This document shows, one piece after another, positions 12,950 through 16,490 of a stretch of 16,490 nucleotides of DNA. Both the position numbers and the translations under genes were made by a program. The DNA is taken from NCBI GenBank assembly GCA_041164825.1, contig JBEAOO010000353.1, positions 1 through 16,490 of the forward strand. The letters are read 5' to 3'. The DNA is from JBEAOO01 sp041164825 (lineage in GTDB: Bacteria > Pseudomonadota > Gammaproteobacteria > Burkholderiales > Burkholderiaceae_C). The stretch's first letter is position 1, and every line of letters begins with the position of its first letter. The notes beneath the pieces were generated by a model, which did no database searches, was not told where the DNA came from, and saw only the letters and a list, made by a program, of their open reading frames with translations.

Positions 12950-14803
12950 GCGCACTTTCACCGAAACCAGTTCGGCGCCGTCGGGGCTCATCACGTGGGT
13001 GGAGCAGGCCAGGCAAGGGTCGAAGCTGTGCAGCGTGCGCAGGATTTCGAGCGGCTGCTCGGGGTTGCTCATCGGCGTGTTCATCAGGCTGGCCTCGAAG
13101 GCGCCGATCTGGCCTTTGGTGTCGCGTGGCGAGCCGTTCCAGGTGGTGGGCACCACGCACTGGTAGTTCTCGATCTTGCCGTCCTTGATGCGGATCCAGT
13201 GGCCCAGCGCACCGCGCGGTGCGGCCACCGTGCCCACGCCCTTGGCTTCTTTGGGCCAGGTCGCCGGGTCCCACTTCTCGACGTTGGCGGTGCTGGTGTC
13301 GCCGGCCTTGATGTTGGCGATCAACTGCTTGTAGTCGTCCATCATCAGCTCGGCGCAATACTGCGATTCGAGCGCGCGGGCAAGCGTGCGGCCGATGGTG
13401 CTGGGCAGCAGTTGCTTGAGCGTGTAATTGGTCTCGGGCATGCCGAGCGCCTTGGGGATGGCGCTGTTGATGGCGATGGCCGAGCTGTCAACCTGCTCCT
13501 TCACGCGCTGGCAGTGGGTGTTGCCTTGCGTGGCGTGCACATAGCCCAAGATGTAGCGCGACAGCGGACCCACCTCCATCGCGTGGCCGCGCCAGCGCGG
13601 CGACTTGATCCACGAGTACTTGGCCGCCTCGTCGATCTCTTCGATGTGGGTGCGCGTGCCCTTGGTCTTGGCACCCAGCTCGTAGTGGGGTTCGGTCACG
13701 CCGTCCCAGGGGTGCAGGCCCTTGCTTTCGTCGGCGTATTTGTACCAACTGTGCGGCACAAACTCCTGCACCTGCTCGGGGTCGCGCGGGTCCACGGCGT
13801 GGATCTTGGTCCAGTCGCCATTGATGATGGCGCCGCCCGGCAACTGGTGGGTGCTGTGGTCGTAGGGCACCTTCTCATACGTGCCGTAGTCCATCACGTT
13901 GGTGGCCGAGAGGCCGCCGCCATACAACCAACCGGCTTGTTTGTAGATCGTGCCGATGGCCAACACGTCGGGGACGTAAACGTTGTTGTTGAAGTCGATC
14001 ATCTCCTGGATGCGCGCCTGCACAAAGTTCAGCCGCTCCATGTTGATGGGCGCGCCCGCGGCACCGTTGCCGTCGATGTTGATGGCGCAAGGCACGCCGC
14101 CCACCAGGTAGTTGGGGTGCGGGTTTTTGCCACCAAAAATGGTGTGCACCTTCACCCATTCCTTTTGCAGATCCAGCGCTTCGAGGTAGTGGGTCACGGC
14201 CATCAGGTTGGCCTCAGGCGGCAGCACATACGACTTGTTGCCCCAGTAGCCGTTCATGAAGGGGCCGAGCTGGCCGCTTTCGACAAATTTCTTGAGCCGG
14301 TTCTGGATGTCGCGGAAGTAGCCGGCCGAGCTCATGGGGTGAGCCGGTGACACCAGCTGCTGCAGCTCGGAGGTCTTCTTCGGGTCGGCCTTGAGTGCCG
14401 AGACCACGTCCACCCAGTCGAGCGCGTGCAGGTGGTAAAAGTGCACCGCGTGGTCGTGCACCTGCAGTGTCTTGGCCATCATCTCGCGGATGAGGTGGGC
14501 GTTGAGCGGGATCTTGATGCCGAGCGCGTCTTCCACCGCGCGCACGCTGGTGAGCGCGTGGCAGCCGGTGCAGACGCCGCAAATGCGCTCCACAAAAGCC
14601 CAGGCGTCACGCGGGTCACGGCCCTTCAAAATCACTTCCAGCCCGCGCCACATGGTGCCGGTGGAGACCGCGTTGGTGATGATGTTGTTGCTGTCGAGGT
14701 TGACCTCGCAGCGCATGTGGCCCTCGATGCGCGTGACCGGGTCGACGACGATGCGCCGGCCGGTGTTGTCCATCTTGAAGCCTTGTGTTTCGTATGCACC
14801 CAT
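12947..14803 (-). CDS. hoxG: HoxG, [NiFe] hydrogenase large subunit precursor
   Basis: HoxG holds the NiFe(CN)2CO active site that splits H2. The 618-residue precursor has RICGVCTGCH (Cys75, Cys78) near the N-terminus and DPCLACSTH (Cys597, Cys600) near the C-terminus, the four nickel-ligating cysteines at exactly the numbering known for Cupriavidus necator HoxG. After His603 a 15-residue tail (VMSPDGAELVSVKVR) remains, the peptide removed by HoxM. DPVTRIEGH near residue 21 is the conserved N-terminal signature. It carries no signal peptide and is co-exported with HoxK. The ATG at 14803 follows the hoxK stop by 14 bases, and a GAGGA overlapping that stop is the likely ribosome binding site. 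Confidence 0.99.
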   Translation of the reverse strand: MGAYETQGFKMDNTGRRIVVDPVTRIEGHMRCEVNLDSNNIITNAVSTGTMWRGLEVILKGRDPRDAWAFVERICGVCTGCHALTSVRAVEDALGIKIPLNAHLIREMMAKTLQVHDHAVHFYHLHALDWVDVVSALKADPKKTSELQQLVSPAHPMSSAGYFRDIQNRLKKFVESGQLGPFMNGYWGNKSYVLPPEANLMAVTHYLEALDLQKEWVKVHTIFGGKNPHPNYLVGGVPCAINIDGNGAAGAPINMERLNFVQARIQEMIDFNNNVYVPDVLAIGTIYKQAGWLYGGGLSATNVMDYGTYEKVPYDHSTHQLPGGAIINGDWTKIHAVDPRDPEQVQEFVPHSWYKYADESKGLHPWDGVTEPHYELGAKTKGTRTHIEEIDEAAKYSWIKSPRWRGHAMEVGPLSRYILGYVHATQGNTHCQRVKEQVDSSAIAINSAIPKALGMPETNYTLKQLLPSTIGRTLARALESQYCAELMMDDYKQLIANIKAGDTSTANVEKWDPATWPKEAKGVGTVAAPRGALGHWIRIKDGKIENYQCVVPTTWNGSPRDTKGQIGAFEASLMNTPMSNPEQPLEILRTLHSFDPCLACSTHVMSPDGAELVSVKVR

Positions 14804-14817
14804 GGTGTGTGTGGTCC

Positions 14818-15933
14818 TCAGACGGGGGTCGTCGTGGATGACTTGTTGTCGTTGCTGCTGCTGTTGCCGTGCGTGTCGTTCGACTGCGTGGCGCGCTTGA
14901 GGGCCGAGACCGCGGCGTGTGCCGCCGCGGCGGCGCCCACCACACCGGCCGCGGTGCCGCCCACCTGGTCGGCGTTGGCCTCGATGCCGAACTGGTGGAT
15001 GCCGCTCAGGCGCTCGTAGAACGAGCCCTTGTCCCAGAAGCCGTCTTCGCTGCAACCTATGCAGCCATGGCCGGCCTTGATGGGGAAGCTGGTGCCCTCG
15101 TTCCACTGCACGGTGGAGCAGGCGTTGTAGGTGGTCGGGCCTTTGCAGCCCATCTTGTAGAGGCAGTGGCCTTTGCGTGCGCCCTCGTCGTCCCAGGTTT
15201 CCACAAACTGGCCGGCGTCAAAGTGCGGCCGGCGATAGCACTTGTCGTGGATGCGCTGGCTGTAAAACATCTTCGGCCGGCCCTGGCGGTCGAGCTCCGG
15301 GATGCGGTCAAACGTGAGCATGTAGGTGATCACGCCCGTCATCACCTCGGCGATGGGCGGGCAGCCCGGCACCTTGATGATGGGCTTGTCGAAGATCACC
15401 TTGTGCACCGGCGTGGCCTGCGTCGGGTTGGGCTTGGCGGCTTGTACGCAGCCCCAGCTCGCGCACGAGCCCCAGCTGATGATGGCCTTGGCGTCTTTGG
15501 CCACGTGCTTGAGTTGCTCAATGAAGGGCTTGCCGCCAATGATGCAGCTCATGCCATCTTGGTTGAGCGGCGGGTTGCCCTCCACGGCCAAGATGTAGTT
15601 GCCCTTGTACTTGACCATGATCTCTTCGAGGATGGCCTCGGCCTGGTGGCCAGCGGCGGCCATCAGCGTGTCGTCGTAGTCGAGGCTGATCATCGACAGC
15701 ACCACGTCCTTGGCCAGCGGGTGCGCCGAGCGGATGAAGCTCTCCGAGCAGCAGGTGCACTCCAGCCCGTGCAGCCACAGCACCGGGGTGCGCGGCTTGG
15801 TCTCCATCGCGTGGGCAATCTGCGGCACAAAGGCCGGGCCCAGGCCGAGCGAGGTGGCGGTGAGCGAGCAGTACTTCAGAAAGCTGCGGCGCGAGATGCC
15901 CTGGCGGCGCATGACCTCGTAAAAGGTTTCCAT
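14818..15933 (-). CDS. hoxK: HoxK, [NiFe] hydrogenase small subunit, O2-tolerant type, Tat-exported
   Basis: HoxK carries the three iron-sulfur clusters leading electrons from HoxG to HoxZ. The 371-residue precursor has a twin-arginine signal (SRRSFLK, residues 14-20) likely cleaved after AHA-42. In mature numbering the proximal cluster has six cysteines: 17, 19 and 20 (LECTCC), 115 and 120 (GSCASWGC) and 149 (PGC), with Glu76. The extra Cys19 and Cys120 define the [4Fe-3S] cluster of oxygen-tolerant group 1d enzymes. Distal and medial cluster ligands appear in HDKC, GHCLYKMGC, NACS and HGCIGC. A hydrophobic anchor helix (about 324-347) and a Ser/Thr/Asn-rich tail end the protein. The ATG at 15933 has AGGAG about ten bases upstream. 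Confidence 0.99.
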   Translation of the reverse strand: METFYEVMRRQGISRRSFLKYCSLTATSLGLGPAFVPQIAHAMETKPRTPVLWLHGLECTCCSESFIRSAHPLAKDVVLSMISLDYDDTLMAAAGHQAEAILEEIMVKYKGNYILAVEGNPPLNQDGMSCIIGGKPFIEQLKHVAKDAKAIISWGSCASWGCVQAAKPNPTQATPVHKVIFDKPIIKVPGCPPIAEVMTGVITYMLTFDRIPELDRQGRPKMFYSQRIHDKCYRRPHFDAGQFVETWDDEGARKGHCLYKMGCKGPTTYNACSTVQWNEGTSFPIKAGHGCIGCSEDGFWDKGSFYERLSGIHQFGIEANADQVGGTAAGVVGAAAAAHAAVSALKRATQSNDTHGNSSSNDNKSSTTTPV

Positions 15934-16018
15934 CGTGTGCTGTCTCCTGTGTGCGTTGGCGGCGCGTTGTGGGGGTCAGCCGGGCGCACCAGGCGCCACA
16001 GCGGGTGCTCACACAGTC

Positions 16019-16033
16019 ACAAGTCGCGGGCCA
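16019..16033 (-). promoter_or_regulatory. Candidate sigma-54 (-24/-12) promoter for hoxK
   Basis: On the minus strand TGGCCC, five bases, then TTGT approximates TGGCAC-N5-TTGC; the -12 GC is GT here. It would give a leader of about 75 bases. An alternative with exact GG-N10-GC spacing but a poor -12 box (TGGCGC-N5-GCGC) lies at 15984-15998. HoxA at the end of the cluster is what makes a sigma-54 promoter expected. Confidence 0.33.
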
Positions 16034-16034
16034 G

Positions 16035-16050
16035 CTTGAGCCTGCTCAAG
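16035..16050. promoter_or_regulatory. 16-base palindrome beside the candidate hoxK promoter
   Basis: CTTGAGC and GCTCAAG are perfect 7-base arms around two bases, one base upstream of the candidate -24 element. It could be a protein-binding site or an RNA hairpin if transcription starts further upstream. The symmetry is certain; the function is unknown. Confidence 0.4.
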
Positions 16051-16170
16051 GGAAAACCCCGCCGGGCGCGCGCAAGTGCTTGTCGGCATTGGGAGTTTTT
16101 GGGGCGGGCTGGTGCGGCCTTGTCACGCCTTGGGATGGGTGTGGATGGTGGGGTGCCGAAGTGGCTCGGA

Positions 16171-16282
16171 GAATGGAAGCTGGATTTGCAGGGGGGCCGC
16201 GCGCGGTGTGCGGTGGTGCGTTGGGTGGTTGGCGTGGCGCGAGGGGTGCGCTCGCGCGGTGGGCGTGGGGTGGCGGGGGCTC
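16171..16282 (+). repeat. Left arm of a large inverted repeat
   Basis: This 112-base G-rich stretch is the reverse complement of 16379-16490 at 108 of 112 positions. The four differences (16190, 16222, 16230, 16247) all have A or T in this arm where the other arm has a G-C pair. The match stops sharply after 16282. It encodes nothing recognisable. Confidence 0.93.
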
Positions 16283-16378
16283 CTCCGTTTGAAGTCAGCG
16301 CGCGCTGCCCGAGCACGGCAGGGCCGGGGCGGGTGGGGCGATTTCGGCGGGGGCGACATTGCGGGGGGAACCACCGCC
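16283..16378. other. 96-base spacer of the inverted repeat
   Basis: The spacer between the arms is not self-complementary overall. It holds a 12-base palindrome (CAGCGCGCGCTG, 16296-16307) and a small CTGCC/GGCAG hairpin next to it. No gene is seen. Confidence 0.6.
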
Positions 16379-16490
16379 GAGCCCCCGCCACCCCACGCCC
16401 ACCGCGCGAGCGCCCCCCTCGCGCCACGCCCACCACCCCACGCACCACCGCACACCGCGCGCGGCCCCCCGGCAAATCCAGCTTCCATTC
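16379..16490 (-). repeat. Right arm of the large inverted repeat, reaching the window edge
   Basis: This arm is the reverse complement of 16171-16282 with four mismatches. The match continues to the last base, so the true outer end of the repeat is not visible and the repeat may be longer. Either a genuine repeat or a fold-back assembly artefact would look like this. Confidence 0.93.

Larger units (their letters stand above)
15934..16170 (-). promoter_or_regulatory. Upstream (promoter) region of the hox operon
   Basis: These 237 bases in front of hoxK hold no convincing gene. They contain the hoxK ribosome binding site, two possible -24/-12 elements, a 16-base palindrome, and a somewhat less GC-rich stretch around 16051-16100. 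As the first gene of a HoxA-type operon, hoxK would be expected to have a sigma-54 promoter with upstream activator sites, but the activator sites cannot be recognised by eye. Confidence 0.5.

Noticed and set aside
16123..16488. Minus-strand and plus-strand open frames within the inverted repeat with nearly identical products
   Set aside because: The two similar proteins result from the inverted repeat itself being read from both arms; the Gly/Arg/Ala-rich product has no domain.
16171..16490. Rho-independent terminator
   Set aside because: The arms are far too long, the spacer is 96 bases, and no T-tract follows either arm.

Overview
The window is one long, minus-strand gene cluster for a membrane-bound, oxygen-tolerant [NiFe] uptake hydrogenase (group 1d type) together with its complete-looking maturation set. 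The very high GC content, the gene order hoxK-G-Z-M-L-O-Q-R-T-V-hypA-B-F-C-D-E-hoxA, and the large subunit's length and cysteine positions (618 residues; Cys75, 78, 597, 600, as in Cupriavidus necator HoxG) point to an aerobic hydrogen-oxidising betaproteobacterium (Burkholderiales, plausibly Comamonadaceae). The genus assignment is inference.

Layout in transcription order, from high to low coordinates. 16490-15934: non-coding upstream region with a large inverted repeat (two 112-base arms, 96-base spacer) that runs to the window edge, then a probable sigma-54-type promoter region. 15933-12947: structural genes hoxK (Tat-exported small subunit with the six-Cys proximal cluster signature) and hoxG. 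12878-11429: hupE (nickel permease type), then hoxZ (cytochrome b). 11426-11076: an unexpected HigA-family antitoxin-like gene. 11035-6528: accessory genes hoxM, L, O, Q, R, T, V. 6535-1449: hypA, B, F, C, D, E; hypF is a short form with only the C-terminal carbamoyl-transfer (Kae1-like) domain. After a 275-base spacer comes a Phd/VapC-type toxin-antitoxin pair with its own promoter and palindromic operator. Its toxin stop codon overlaps the start of hoxA, whose receiver domain fills the last 506 bases before the window edge.

How it works together: HypA/B/C/D/E/F build and insert the NiFe(CN)2CO centre. HoxL and HoxV assist delivery to HoxG, and HoxM removes the HoxG C-terminal peptide. HoxO and HoxQ hold HoxK before Tat export, and HoxR and HoxT support maturation in air. 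HoxZ passes electrons to the quinone pool, HupE probably imports nickel, and HoxA activates the operon. Most neighbours from hoxM to hoxA overlap or lie within 20 bases, so translation is probably coupled. The exceptions are the 70-base hoxO-hoxQ gap and the 275-base gap after hypE. No gene is supported on the plus strand; the long plus-strand frames are antisense shadows of the high-GC minus-strand genes.

Oddities are three apparent insertions relative to the classical order (hupE between hoxG and hoxZ, the higA-like gene between hoxZ and hoxM, phd-vapC in the place hypX occupies in C. necator), the short hypF, a HypB with two separate histidine tracts, and the inverted repeat at the edge.
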